From Hygrocybe punicea (lineage: Eukaryota; Basidiomycota; Agaricomycetes; Agaricales; Hygrophoraceae), in assembly GCA_963556145.1 (NCBI GenBank), contig OY744472.1:744001-808000 (forward strand): 64,000 bases of DNA, given 5' to 3'. Shown piece by piece: positions 1 through 9,505 of the stretch. The number at the start of each line of letters is the position of its first letter. Within the stretch, counting starts at the first letter, position 1. The translations under genes were made by a program, and so were the position numbers. The notes beneath the pieces are model-generated. The model ran no database searches, had not been told where the DNA came from, and was given only the letters and a program-made list of their open reading frames with translations.

Positions 1-140
1 CCGGGCACCCACGGGTTTACCTGCAGGTTGACCCGGGTAAATTGTGTCGGGTACGGGTCGGGTACGGTCATCGTGCTCAGTGTTCATTTACCCGCAGGTA
101 TGACCCGGGTTCGACCCGGGTTAACCCATGCTAGGCCCTA
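1..140. mobile_element. Terminal fragment of a TAGGG-ended hAT-like element
   Basis: The segment is dense in GGGT/ACCC words (cccgggta, gggtacgggtcgg) and ends with ttaacccatgctaggcccta at position 140. Read on the other strand, that end begins TAGGGCC and then has GCATGGGTTAACCC. The same layout (TAGGG, a short spacer, GCATGGGTAACCC) opens the element at 28354 and recurs near 58008. I infer the right end of a non-autonomous element whose rest lies outside the window. Only one end is visible, so no target duplication can be checked. Confidence 0.45.
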
Positions 141-305
141 AGACAATGCGGCAGTCATGCAAACCAGACAAGATCAAGGGTACACTGCTCTTCACATCGG
201 CTGCTGCACCGTTGGGGTAGACAGGCTATGGCAGGTTTGTTTCCGAATCCGGCGGTACCACCCAAAGTAGCCACTGGTAAGGTCCATTAACGGACTAAAC
301 GGCGA

Positions 306-815
306 CTATCTCTTATGAACTGCAATGTGGTTGAATAACAAGGATAGAAAATGTTCTTGCTCCTGAATATTGAATTGGCCGGCTTGAATAATGGGAAATA
401 CGAGCACCTCGTCTTCATTGTGCTTGTATTCTGCCGAGGAGGAAGGGGCCATGTGTGAAGTCTGAGTGTCAGAGAGAGCCCTTTCGGCTTTTGATTGTAT
501 GTCGTCAGGGCTGGTACTGATCACCAGACGACCTCGGGGGAAGTCCCTTGTAAGAAAAACGCGACACCGTTTGCAAGAATGAAAAGCAGTATTGTGCCAG
601 GTCAGGCTGGCCTTTGAAGTGTCTTGTCTGTCTGTAAATTGCTCAAGTTGGCGCTTCCAGAAATGAGCAGAACAGTTATTAGAAATGTTAAGTTGGGAAA
701 CTAAATAATAACACCCACTGATCAAGACTTCGTCGTCTGCGCCGTATATCTTGGCATGCCATTGTTCCCCATCCTTCATTGAAACGAGGAGGAACAAGTT
801 TCGCCATGAAGCCAA
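306..815 (-). CDS. Unrecognised open reading frame, possibly part of a gene
   Basis: An open frame of about 169 codons lies downstream of the NADAR gene on the same strand. I recognise no family. It has a CxxC-like CKRC segment, a Ser-rich stretch and a C-terminal part that could be a real exon (LVFPIIQAG, FLSLLFNHI). The first codon of the open frame is TTG, so the frame must begin inside an exon or the start is wrong. A possible internal intron begins GTCTTGATCAG after the GADDE segment. It could be a separate small gene or chance. Nothing convincing extends it upstream. Confidence 0.22.
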   Translation of the reverse strand: MASWRNLFLLVSMKDGEQWHAKIYGADDEVLISGCYYLVSQLNISNNCSAHFWKRQLEQFTDRQDTSKASLTWHNTAFHSCKRCRVFLTRDFPRGRLVISTSPDDIQSKAERALSDTQTSHMAPSSSAEYKHNEDEVLVFPIIQAGQFNIQEQEHFLSLLFNHIAVHKR

Positions 816-1545
816 AATCCCGTAGAAGTGTCAGAACGGTGAGTCTGGTTGAGGACGGTCCGACTCATACTCATCATGCTCAATGACACGCTCCCACTGG
901 CAGTATCACCACTGTTACGCGTTGAAACCTGTGTCACATCCCCTTTCCACACTACTAGTAGTAGTTTTTGTGCCTCAATATTGGCCCTGGGTGTCGGCGT
1001 CCGACTCGGAAAGTGTTTGCGAACTGAATGGAGGTGCGAACTAAGAAGATACGACGGTCTGCCTTTACCTGGTGTCATAGCGTTCTTCCTGGATCACCGT
1101 AGACCTTGCCTTAGGGCTGCCCTCCGCATAAATTGGGTGTACTCCAGAACGGATTGCAATGCGGAGGATTAAATCTGGGGAAATACTGGGCACGCTTGTT
1201 AATCCCATGGCCAGTCATGTCAATAATCTTACCGCGGTCAAGTCTGTATAACCCAAGTCATGAGTAATGCCATGTCATAGGGGAAGGAGAGGAGTTTGTG
1301 GACGTTTTGGGCCGCCATATCAACGTTTCACCGGATGACTGATATGAATGGGTCGATGTTGTACATGTGCAGGCGGCTTCGTTACATAGCACGATGGATT
1401 TCAATTTGCACGTTGAATCATTCGGATTCATTAATGTTCATCCTTCCCCTTCATCACAGCATGTATGGTTGCCGCCATTGCAAAACGAGGGGGTAATCTA
1501 TTGCCACGTCATGTGGGTGTGATAAGGCGTTTTCAGTGGGAGACA
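816..1545. other. Intergenic, no supported gene
   Basis: Short overlapping frames exist on both strands, but none has recognisable domains, consistent splice sites or composition like the neighbouring genes. It is the downstream flank of the NADAR gene. Confidence 0.5.
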
Positions 1546-2659
1546 TCACCCATTTGTGTACACAGTCTGTGAACGCAGTCTATCTCGCAACCTCTCCAGC
1601 GCTTTACCGAGTTCATTCTTGCCCTTACGATCTGCCCCTATTCCCCAAAATGCGTCCTTATCAGAATCCTGTACCAGCAAAAAGTCAGCACCAATTGATG
1701 TCTTCAGAAAACAAGACTTTACCTCAACGAGTTCCGCATCTCCTGTTGCAAGCAGCTCCTCCTTCAAGGCTGGATTTTGGTTGAATTTGTGCCAAATTGT
1801 TTCATCCATCTGGAACATCACATTGCTTTGTGTTACGAAGACGTGATTAACATTGCAGCAGCAGTGCGCACCATGGCAACGTTCACTTGTAACCAATCAG
1901 AGCGGACTTCGGGTGAGAATCGGCGTGCCTCCGAGAAGGCAACAGAGGGTTTATTGGAAAATATCCGGATATGCTCTGCGAGATCGGGTCGATGGGAGAA
2001 CTAAATATATTCGCGACAGGGAAAAAGATGATACTTCATTATTATTATCATTGATTCCTCACCTTGAGGGACTGAAACAAATGTTCACTTGTTGCATATG
2101 GCCGCCCATTATAAATTACAGCATGTGAGGAAAAATTGGTGAATCCATAATGAGGATCGTGTTTGTGATAGAAATAAATTTGACGACGTCGAGCCGCAAA
2201 TTCACGTGTGGGTGGTTGAGGAACTCGACTATGCGGTCCATGCCCATAGTTGCTGTCAGAGCTGTACTGTCGAAGTGTTTCTGGTCTGGGTGGGATGGGA
2301 GGCGGGTGGTGGACGCTCTGGTTGCTGAGGGGATAAGCAGCCATAGGACCAGTTTGAGGTGAGTGGTTGTGTGAAGAAGGCCAACCGTCGTGGTGCCCTA
2401 AATTATGAGGAAACGGTTCAATGGGAGGAACAGACTGGGGAGAAGGCATTGGGAACGTGGTTGGGTTCCAGTGTGCGGGTTGCATGGAATGGCCAGGCCG
2501 CATTGGATAGCTGGGCTGCATCGGAAAGCCTGAGCCCACTGGTCGTTTCGTATAGTCTGGCGTGGGCGGATAGCCACTAGGTTGGTTAACCGCTACAGCG
2601 CTGGTTAGTGATACTGGATCATGCTCATGAGGCCATGGCGGACAGACTGGCGTACGCAT
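1546..2659 (-). CDS. NADAR (YbiA/DUF1768) domain protein, four exons
   Basis: Exons on the minus strand are 2659-2063, 2000-1872, 1809-1723 and 1668-1546, joined by introns of 62, 62 and 54 nt, all GT-AG and in phase. The product is about 311 residues. The first ~155 are a Pro/His/Ser-rich disordered region. From there to the end is a full NADAR domain: IYFYHKHDPHYGFTNF, then YATSEHLFQSLK with the conserved Glu, then RPDLAEHIR, ARRFSPEVRSDW, MDETIWHKFNQNP, and FWGIGADRKGKNELG near the end. NADAR proteins are N-glycosidases acting on ADP-ribose-related substrates, including removal of ADP-ribose from nucleic acid in bacterial DarT1-linked systems. The substrate here is unknown. The ATG at 2659 is the first in the open frame; an upstream exon is not excluded. 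It lies head-to-head with PARP-like gene A, 217 bp away. Confidence 0.88.
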
Positions 2660-2876
2660 TATTGGGTAGACGCTCAACCCAACCCAAGCCCGGGTTTGTT
2701 TTGTAAGAGAAAAGCAGTATTACGTAACAGGCACTTTTACCGATCACTCCTTTGTTCTCAAAGAAAAATAATGCCACGCCTGACCGTTGGTGACATAAAT
2801 GCCGCAATATGCTAACATATATCGGTGACAGGATTGGCGACGCCGGCGCTCTTCATTCCTGAACGTTTCCAAGGCC
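2660..2876. promoter_or_regulatory. Shared divergent promoter region, NADAR and PARP-like A
   Basis: The 217 bp between two opposed ATG codons must hold both promoters unless undetected upstream exons exist. I see no clear TATA box or named operator. The inference rests on gene orientation alone. The arrangement suggests co-regulation of an ADP-ribose hydrolase and a transferase. Confidence 0.45.
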
Positions 2877-3949
2877 ATGTCCACGGACGAATTCAGCCTC
2901 GACCATCCTGATAATGTTGGGTCAAAAAGACGTTTGGTCCTACTGGACGATTCCGACTCTGCCGTTCCCTTAGGTACGTATTCCACCCTGTGAAATTGCG
3001 AGGTTCAGCGGTGCAGATTTATTGAATTCAGTCAAGAATTTGTTCAACGCCGGATGGGAACACCCTAATAAGCACTATCCGGAAGTCCATGCCGTGTACA
3101 AGGTGTTATACCCTGATCATATGGTTCAGTCGTATCTTGACTACAGGTATGAGCGTATATTCCTTCTGAAATGTACTACGTGGTATTCATTGTACAAGAA
3201 CACGCGTAGATGAGTCGTTGATTGTGCCAGCCGATAAACCAGGCAACGAATGCTGGCTCTTTCACGGCACAACGAGATCCTGCAGGCTTGTAGAAAATGC
3301 GAAGAACCTCAAATTGTGCAAAATCCAGACGTGTTCCCTCTGTAACATCGTGCGCCATTCGTATGATGTCAACAGAAGTGGTGCGTTCGATAACTGATCT
3401 CATAATTTTAGCTCTTAATGTCCTATATGTCCTATTACAGGGTCGAAGTTTGCATTTCGCCGGTAGTTTCCTGTGCTTGACTGGCAATTTCATGTAAACA
3501 TGATATATTCTAGATTCGGTGCTGGGATCTACACTAGCGCATGTTCATCTAGTACGTTTCGCAGAGCTTGATATCATACTTGTGTTAAAACCTAGTGGTC
3601 TACAGAATCTGACGACTATACCACCAACAACTCCTGGAGAAGTTCCTTCCGAATCCTGATCGTCAATCGAGTGGTAGTTGGCAAAACACTGAAGTTACGT
3701 AAAAACTCGCAAAACCTTTCGAAGCCACCATGGGGCTATCATTCGGTGTGTCTAGCCAAGCCATTTCGTGAATGCATCATGTTGAACAATTCGTAGGTCA
3801 CAGGCGAGCCTGGAAATCAGCTCAACTACGAGGAAACTGTGATCTACGATAACGACGCCATTCGTCCAGCATATCTTATTGTATACGGTGAAGAGCTAAA
3901 GATTATGGACCTCCTCAACACAATTTTTACAGCCCCCTTGGCCGCCTGA
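2877..3949 (+). CDS. PARP-like ADP-ribosyltransferase A, catalytic domain only
   Basis: Seven exons: 2877-2973, 3017-3146, 3199-3380, 3441-3462, 3514-3551, 3606-3745, 3797-3949, with GT-AG introns of 43-60 nt; phases agree throughout. The product has 253 residues. It matches the fungal PARP-like fold: FNAGWEHPNK near residue 45, NECWLFHGTTR with His98, CKIQTCSLCNIVRHSYDV, RFGAGIYTSACSSKSDDY with Tyr150, and YEETVIYDNDAIRPAYL with Glu216. These would be the H-Y-E triad that binds NAD+ and transfers ADP-ribose. Unlike genes B and C it has no N-terminal cysteine clusters. The first intron (43 nt) is short for this organism, so the extreme N-terminus is the least certain part. Target and location are unknown. 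Confidence 0.85.
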
Positions 3950-4305
3950 ATGACTCAGTATTCGGCACACCTCTCCTGGAGAATGTATCTAGGCGCAATA
4001 TATACATATATATATACTCTACTAATCTGTGTCACAAAAGCGACTTCATTTGACCATAAAGCATCGTTGCAAGGCACATGGTGGCGCTCAGTCTGGGCTA
4101 ACTTACCGATGTCAGAAAACTTCCTGAGCAATAAATTTAGCTTGGCACTCACGTTGAAGTTTGTTGTTTTCCATCACTTGTTCCTGGCGCTCAAATCAAT
4201 TGAATTGGGGATCCCATGATTTTGTCACGATCGGTGCATCAATTGAAAGTAGAACACCCAATACTGGGCCAACGGAAGCAAATCAGGACTATCCAGACTC
4301 GACAA
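3950..4305. other. Convergent intergenic region between PARP-like A and B
   Basis: It separates the 3' ends of two convergent genes. It has a short alternating AT run (tatacatatatatatac near 4000) and otherwise nothing I can support. Confidence 0.5.
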
Positions 4306-5699
4306 CTAGGTATCTCGTCGTTTTGTGTAAAGAATCAGGAACACGGGTACAATGGCCTCTGCACTGGCTACGAAGACAGGGTCTTGGCCATGCTGAGAAA
4401 GTATGTGTTCGTGAGCCAGTTCGAAGCACAATATCATTGAGTACTGACCGAACCATTTGAAGATCGTGAAGCTGTGTGACCGTTCGGCCGCACAGCGACA
4501 TTGCAAGCGATCATGATGCGGTATGGAGACGACGTGCAGGAAGTGGCAAACTCGTCAGCCAACGCCGGGTTCTCATACGAGTATATCCCTTGCCCGAATC
4601 TTAATGAGTCGATCAGCCACGACAGCAGTCTTCACTAAGAGAGAACTGACCGTCCCGTGTTGGACGGAGCACCGAATGCAAATGAAGTGAAGGATGAACG
4701 AACAATGTTGCAGGTTCCACAAGATGGAAACCTGCAGAGTGCCGTGCCTTTGACCCCGAAATCACATATGCACTGCGCGCTGTGAAATGTACATATTTCT
4801 TGGCCCAAGATATTTTTCCTGTTTCTGCATCAACAAAGGGATAGAGACTCTCCGGTGTGCAATTGTTCTTACATATACTTTTCATATTCGTTGCGTGGTG
4901 CTGCGATTTCGATGATTCGCTCCGCTCTCGCGGAACTGCCTCGCAAACGCCACGTTTTTTCGAAATAATCCTTTGCTGCGATAGCCATTGAAAGTATTTG
5001 AGTGGGGTATTGGAGGAGCCAAACCAACGCATATTTGACATACCGCTCTGGAAGGTTGCCCCGTTCGGGTTTAATTCTCGCAGTGACTTTGCTCCGTGGG
5101 TACCACTCCGACTACTGCCGTATGGCTGGCTTATACCATTATGAGGGCTGCTGCTGTTGACTTGCGCTCCAGCGGCATTCCTGTAGTTAGTATGCCTTGC
5201 TTGCCCGGCAGCATCTTCTCTGGAACGTTAAATCAGCATTCGGTTCCTATGAAGCGATTGGAAAGTCTGTCTCACTTGCTATGGAGCTCTGAGCAGTACG
5301 AATCGTTCCTTCTCGCTAATGTCCGGCACCCAGGCAGCGCACAGGGCATATGACCCCTTGGTATGCTTCGGCCGCAAGTTCGACCACAGTACGCGAAGTT
5401 GCCATATTTTGGTCTTTTGCCACAAGCCTGGAGTCATGTCCCAGGATGAAAAAACAAAGGTACATATGTAGTTCGAAAGGACTCACTTCGCACATGTTAT
5501 CATCTTGGGGCTTGGAACCAAGAGACGTCCATGAGAGTGATTTGACAATGGCATTCATCTCAAGGAATTCAAGGAATTGCCAGTTGGGATCACTTGAAAG
5601 TTGAACGCCACGGCGTTCCCGATTTGTTACTTCTGAAATGTTCTCATGATCGACGCCAGTGACAGGTCCAAATTGCTTTACCCCTTCATCTGTCTTCAT
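4306..5699 (-). CDS. PARP-like protein B with two cysteine clusters, altered active site
   Basis: Exons on the minus strand: 5699-5487, 5427-5276, 5180-5044, 4975-4879, 4824-4651, 4599-4449, 4392-4306; introns 51-95 nt, all in phase; about 336 residues. Metal-binding-like clusters are C70-x2-C73, C85-x3-C89 (MCEACGKRP, YCGRTC) and C100-x4-C105, C116-x3-H120. The catalytic region follows: EICTFHSAQC (His214 in FHS instead of the usual HGT), CRFPSCGTCNIVRSSF, RFGQGIYSYEN (Tyr264), and FVASAEAIVPVFLI. Aligned to A and C on the AIRP/AIVP segment, the catalytic Glu position is Pro313, preceded by Asp312. It may be a mono-ADP-ribosyltransferase-like or inactive, NAD-binding paralogue. The splice phases argue against simple decay. 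The ATG at 5699 is a choice; more N-terminal exon is possible. Confidence 0.82.
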
Positions 5700-5949
5700 C
5701 CAACTGCTCCCATGGGAACTTGACGGCACCAGGGGTGTTGTTGCATAATCGTGCCTAACTTTTTTTTTTTTTCGCGTGTTACATACATACATCGCCTAGC
5801 AAGCCAACATGAGAAATTTTCAGACTTTTCCTTATGTGAAAATGTCTTCAGGACAACCCCCCCCTCACACCGGCTTCATCCCAATTTGAAGTCAAGGTGA
5901 GCCGCGGCGTACATCTAATCAGGCTCAGTGACCCAGAGGTTGTCGAGCC
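5700..5949. promoter_or_regulatory. Shared divergent promoter region, PARP-like B and C
   Basis: 250 bp lie between opposed start codons. There is a T-run near 5761-5772 and a C-run near 5858. No defined operator is visible. The role is inferred from orientation. Confidence 0.4.
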
Positions 5950-7828
5950 ATGAGTGAGATTTGCGAGGTAAGCCGACGTTCACCATGGTTCCAGCGTCGC
6001 CAACTTGAATAGTAATCCCTCTGTGCGCACAGAATTGTCATGTACGACCGAAATTTGTGGACGGAAATCGCGTGCATGATTATTGTGGGAGGACTTGCGC
6101 CAGGGAAGCTGCAGCCGGCAGGACCCCACCACCACCACCACCACCACCACCCTACTACGCCGCACCGCAGGTCTCCAGTCCTACTACCGAGGAGCAGGAT
6201 GTCGAACTCTGCGACGTCAGCCATGTTCCTTGTTCTGCATCGCCCACATCCACTAATCTCTCCCCTTTTTCGCCCAGTTTTGTGGGGTCCGTCCCAAATT
6301 TGTGGAGGCAGGCTACATGCACAACTATTGCGGCAAGAGCTGTGCACGCGGTGACAAGTTCCTAGACATGTTATCAACAGTTTCTTTGTCTTCGCCTCCG
6401 ACATCCACGACTCCTTCAACGCTCTTGGCGCCGCCGAGGTCCCTGAGGTCCTCAGCCTCATCCATGACTCTGAAGTCATCGCCGACCATGAAGCCATTCG
6501 TGCCGTCATCGACTTCATCAAAGACTCTGAGATCGCGGGCTTCATCAGTTTCCCTGTATTCGGGCGTAACAGGTCAGGCGTTTCATGTTGTTTCTCGCAA
6601 TACTTTTCTTATTGATACCCGCAGATACGTGCAAATTTGATTGGTGCCAGCGACCCGCGTATGTGGGCCCGAATGGCAAGGGTGACTACTGCTCTATGGC
6701 TCATAAAGCGTACGTAGCCATGCCATCCGAGTTGGACTCCTTTCTCTGAGAAGAATGGTGTCGTCTTTTTATATATATATAGTCTGGCGGAGAAGATTTG
6801 CCTCCTTTGCCTACAGGCGGAAAAACAAAGTTTTTCTCACTTTTGCAGCAGAACTTGCGCTCGCAATGCTGACAACAAAGCACCTATGATCATCGAAGTC
6901 CCAGTGGGACATGTCACATTCAAGAGTGGTAAGTGGAACTTGGGGCAAAAAAAAAGCATGTATTGGTAGCTGACCCTTTGCTCTTTTCTGCAGTGGCCGA
7001 TCAGTTCCAGATCTCTTGGAGACATTCTTCGACCTGCCCGACGGTTCGGAGGGTCTACAAAGTTGTGCAAAAGCAGTCATTCATGGCCCAATATGACGCC
7101 TATCGGTGTGTACATTCTCTGACCCCAATATCCAGCCCTTTCAGCCTGAAGTCCACTTACATCACACACTGCAGCACTACAGTAGAGAATCGCGGCCAAT
7201 TCGTCCAGAAAGGTCGAACCGCCGGGAACGAGCATCGTCGCTGGCATGGCACGAATCGACAATGCCGTTTGGGTGACTACGGCAATACAACGTTCTGCAA
7301 CTCGAAATCCTGCTCGTTGTGTTCCATTCTACGCAACTCGTTCAATTTGAACAGATTTGGACAGAAGACTGGATGGGGGCGGTGAATCTTTGTTCTATAA
7401 AATAATTTGCTCTCAGATTATCAAAGCTGAACTGCTTTGCTATTCAGGTTTGGGGCAGGGATATATACTTCCTCTACTTCCTCCAAGTATGTGTCGAATT
7501 TCGCCGTCAGGCGAATTGCTGATCGATAATTTCAGGTCCAACGACTACTCGAACAACGTGACACCGTCGACACTCAAAGCAATGTTGCTGAACAAAGTTG
7601 TGGTTGGCAGAGGGTACAAGATGATGCAGGACAGCACCTCGTTGACCAAACCTCCGTCCGGGTTTGACTCAGTATGTGTTGACTCTCATATTTCGTTTTC
7701 AATGACTGATGGCTTTGTGCAATTTCAAGATTCTTGCCGAAGTTGGCGTTAGTTTGAACCACGATGAGCTCATCGTATATACCAATGACGCCATCCGTCC
7801 CTCGTTTCTCGTGCTCTACGAGGTGTAG
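5950..7828 (+). CDS. PARP-like ADP-ribosyltransferase C with four cysteine clusters
   Basis: Ten exons: 5950-5967, 6033-6215, 6278-6572, 6625-6709, 6783-6928, 6994-7105, 7175-7381, 7448-7486, 7536-7671, 7730-7828; all introns are GT-AG and all phases agree; 439 residues. Four Cys clusters precede the catalytic domain: C5/C8/C24/C28, C66/C69/C85/C89, C168/C173/C188/H192 and C200/C203/C215/C219; the first two share the RPKFV...YCG(R/K)xC pattern. A Pro run follows the first, and a Ser/Thr/Pro-rich linker separates the second and third. The catalytic part shows ISWRHSSTCPTVRRVYKV, RWHGTNRQCRLGDYG (His304), RFGQ, FGAGIYTSSTSSKSNDY (Tyr355), AMLLNKVVVGRGYKM and HDELIVYTNDAIRPSFLV (Glu420). The full triad suggests an active NAD+-dependent transferase. 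The start is set by a tiny first exon supplying C5 of the first cluster. Confidence 0.87.
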
Positions 7829-8104
7829 TTCACAATCGAAGTCTTGACGGACCTTCTATGTTATGTTATGTTATGTTATTTATTGCTTCCCTCTTGTTTA
7901 GCTCGCGCAAAGTTCTACATGAGATCGATTGATATGAACAGGAACTACCGTCCGCGGATTAGGGACTGATATGCTAACGATAACAACGTAATGAAACTGA
8001 AGAACAAAATTCCTCTGACGGTTAAAAAGGTCAGACAGAGCCGGGGTCGACGAGTTGTGGACTCACACTTCACCAGCGGCGACATCTATCCCAAAAGTGT
8101 TCAA
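7829..8104. other. Convergent intergenic region with (TATGT) repeat
   Basis: Shortly after the stop of PARP-like C there are about four copies of a TATGT unit (7859-7880). Nothing else is supported. Confidence 0.45.
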
Positions 8105-8952
8105 TCAGCTTATTCGGTAGATCACCGAAATAGAATGATCGCACGTACACAAAAGTATCCGAAGTTGCAAACAGTACGGGAGTCCGCCACAATTGTTTTG
8201 GCGCACTTTGGGCAAGGACAGAAAAACAGTGACAGCACCCACCACCCAGATGATCAGGGTTGTCATTACCCAGACCGCATGCGAGCCCACAGAGGAGATG
8301 GGCAGCATTGACCAAGAGGCGTGAAGAAACATAATGGCGTACACGGCTGCAACGATGGTTGTACCTGCCGCAATACCTCTGAGCGGAGGTGGCGATGAGA
8401 CGGCTGAATAATGGAAAAGAATGAGATGGAACTAACAAAAGGACGCCGACTGTGTTCCGAATTAGTATGCTCGGATAGTTTCCATTATGCAGATATTGAA
8501 TGAAAAGATAGCTGGCTTGTCCGGTCTGCAAGGATGTTGAGAGCAATATCCAAAAAAAAAGGCGGGCAATGCAAACTGACCTCCGCCAAGCCGCCAAGTA
8601 TGATGAGAACATAAACGACTGCCAATAAAGTGTCAGACAGGCGTTCAGAGACGAGTAGTCCTGAAAATAACTCACGTGGGGCCGACCTCTGCACTCTGAA
8701 TCCGGCATTGGTGTTGATTGTCTTTGGATATACACGCGCTCGTCGACAAGCCCAGCGTAAAGCGCACATATAAAACAATATACTAAATCCGAGGGTGCAG
8801 CTCAAAATTTTGAGAGCCAAGGGAGGCAAGCTGGTTGGTGCAGCGATTGCAGGGTCGGTTTCCGATGGCATAGTATGGGTTGTTGGTGTCTGAGTATGGT
8901 TGGAAAATGGTGTATGTGTTGACGTCGATACCCGGGTGGAATAGGTAGCCAT
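8105..8952 (-). CDS. Multi-pass membrane protein of unknown function
   Basis: Exons 8952-8581, 8525-8437 and 8378-8105 with introns of 55 and 58 nt in phase; about 244 residues. The N-terminus is Thr/Ser/Pro-rich. Hydrophobic segments follow: ILSCTLGFSILFYMCAL, LLAVVYVLIILGGLAE, NTVGVLLGIAAGTTIVAAVYAIMF, and AVWVMTTLIIWVVGAVTVFL, separated by short charged loops (RWACRRARVYP, SLPKVRQNN). I do not recognise a named family; it resembles the small multi-helix membrane proteins common in agaricomycetes. The last ~30 residues after KVRQNN are less convincing and may hide another intron. It lies convergent to PARP-like C. Confidence 0.65.
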
Positions 8953-9142
8953 TTATGCGTGAAACTCAGAGGATTCCCAGTTAGAAGAGTAAACGAGTGT
9001 GCGAAGGCCAGTATAACGGGGGCGCAAGAGGGAAAAAAGAGTGTGAGCTGTTGGTGGACAAGGAAAGAAACTGGTGCACCAGACGGAGACGGGGGCAATT
9101 GCATTTTTGAAGACAATCTGTGAGAAAACGTTCGGAGATTTT

Positions 9143-9505
9143 TATGGCGTACCGTTCTGGACAAAACTCATGAATTGCCCTGTTTCTCTAGAGTTCTCTA
9201 GAGTTCTCCAGAGTTCTCTAGAGTTCTCCGGAGAAGTTCTCTAGAGATCTCCAGAGTTCTCTAATTCTCTAGAGTTCTCTAGAGAATTAGAGAACTCTAG
9301 AGTCTGAAGAATTTCCCTAGAGATCTATAGAGATATTCTCTAGAGATCTCTAGAGAATTAGAGAACTCTAGAGTCCAGAGAAATTCTCTGGAGATTTCCT
9401 CTAGAGAAATTCTCTGGAGATCTCTAGAGAAATTCTCCGGAGAACTCTAGAGAACTCTAGAGAAACAGGGCAATTCATGAGTTTTGTCCAGAACGGTACG
9501 CCATA
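9143..9505. mobile_element. TA-flanked hairpin element built of TTCTCTAGAG-type units
   Basis: A near-perfect terminal inverted repeat of about 65 bp opens at 9145 (TGGCGTACCGTTCTGG, then ACAAAACTCATGAATTGCCC) and closes at 9503, with TA on each side. The interior is almost wholly variants of TTCTCTAGAG, TTCTCCAGAG and TTCTCTAGAGATCTC, which are themselves near-palindromic. The TA flank suits Tc1/mariner-type MITEs. No coding capacity is present. Confidence 0.8.

Noticed and set aside
5925..6545. 206-codon minus-strand frame
   Set aside because: Antisense to PARP-C exons, whose phases and motifs are clear on the plus strand.
6710..6848. A 139-nt intron in PARP-C with the next exon starting at 6849
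   Set aside because: An acceptor at 6782 gives an in-phase exon with a full fourth Cys cluster, so the shorter intron is preferred.
8802..9164. 120-codon minus-strand frame
   Set aside because: Overlaps the first exon of the membrane protein in another frame and lacks features.
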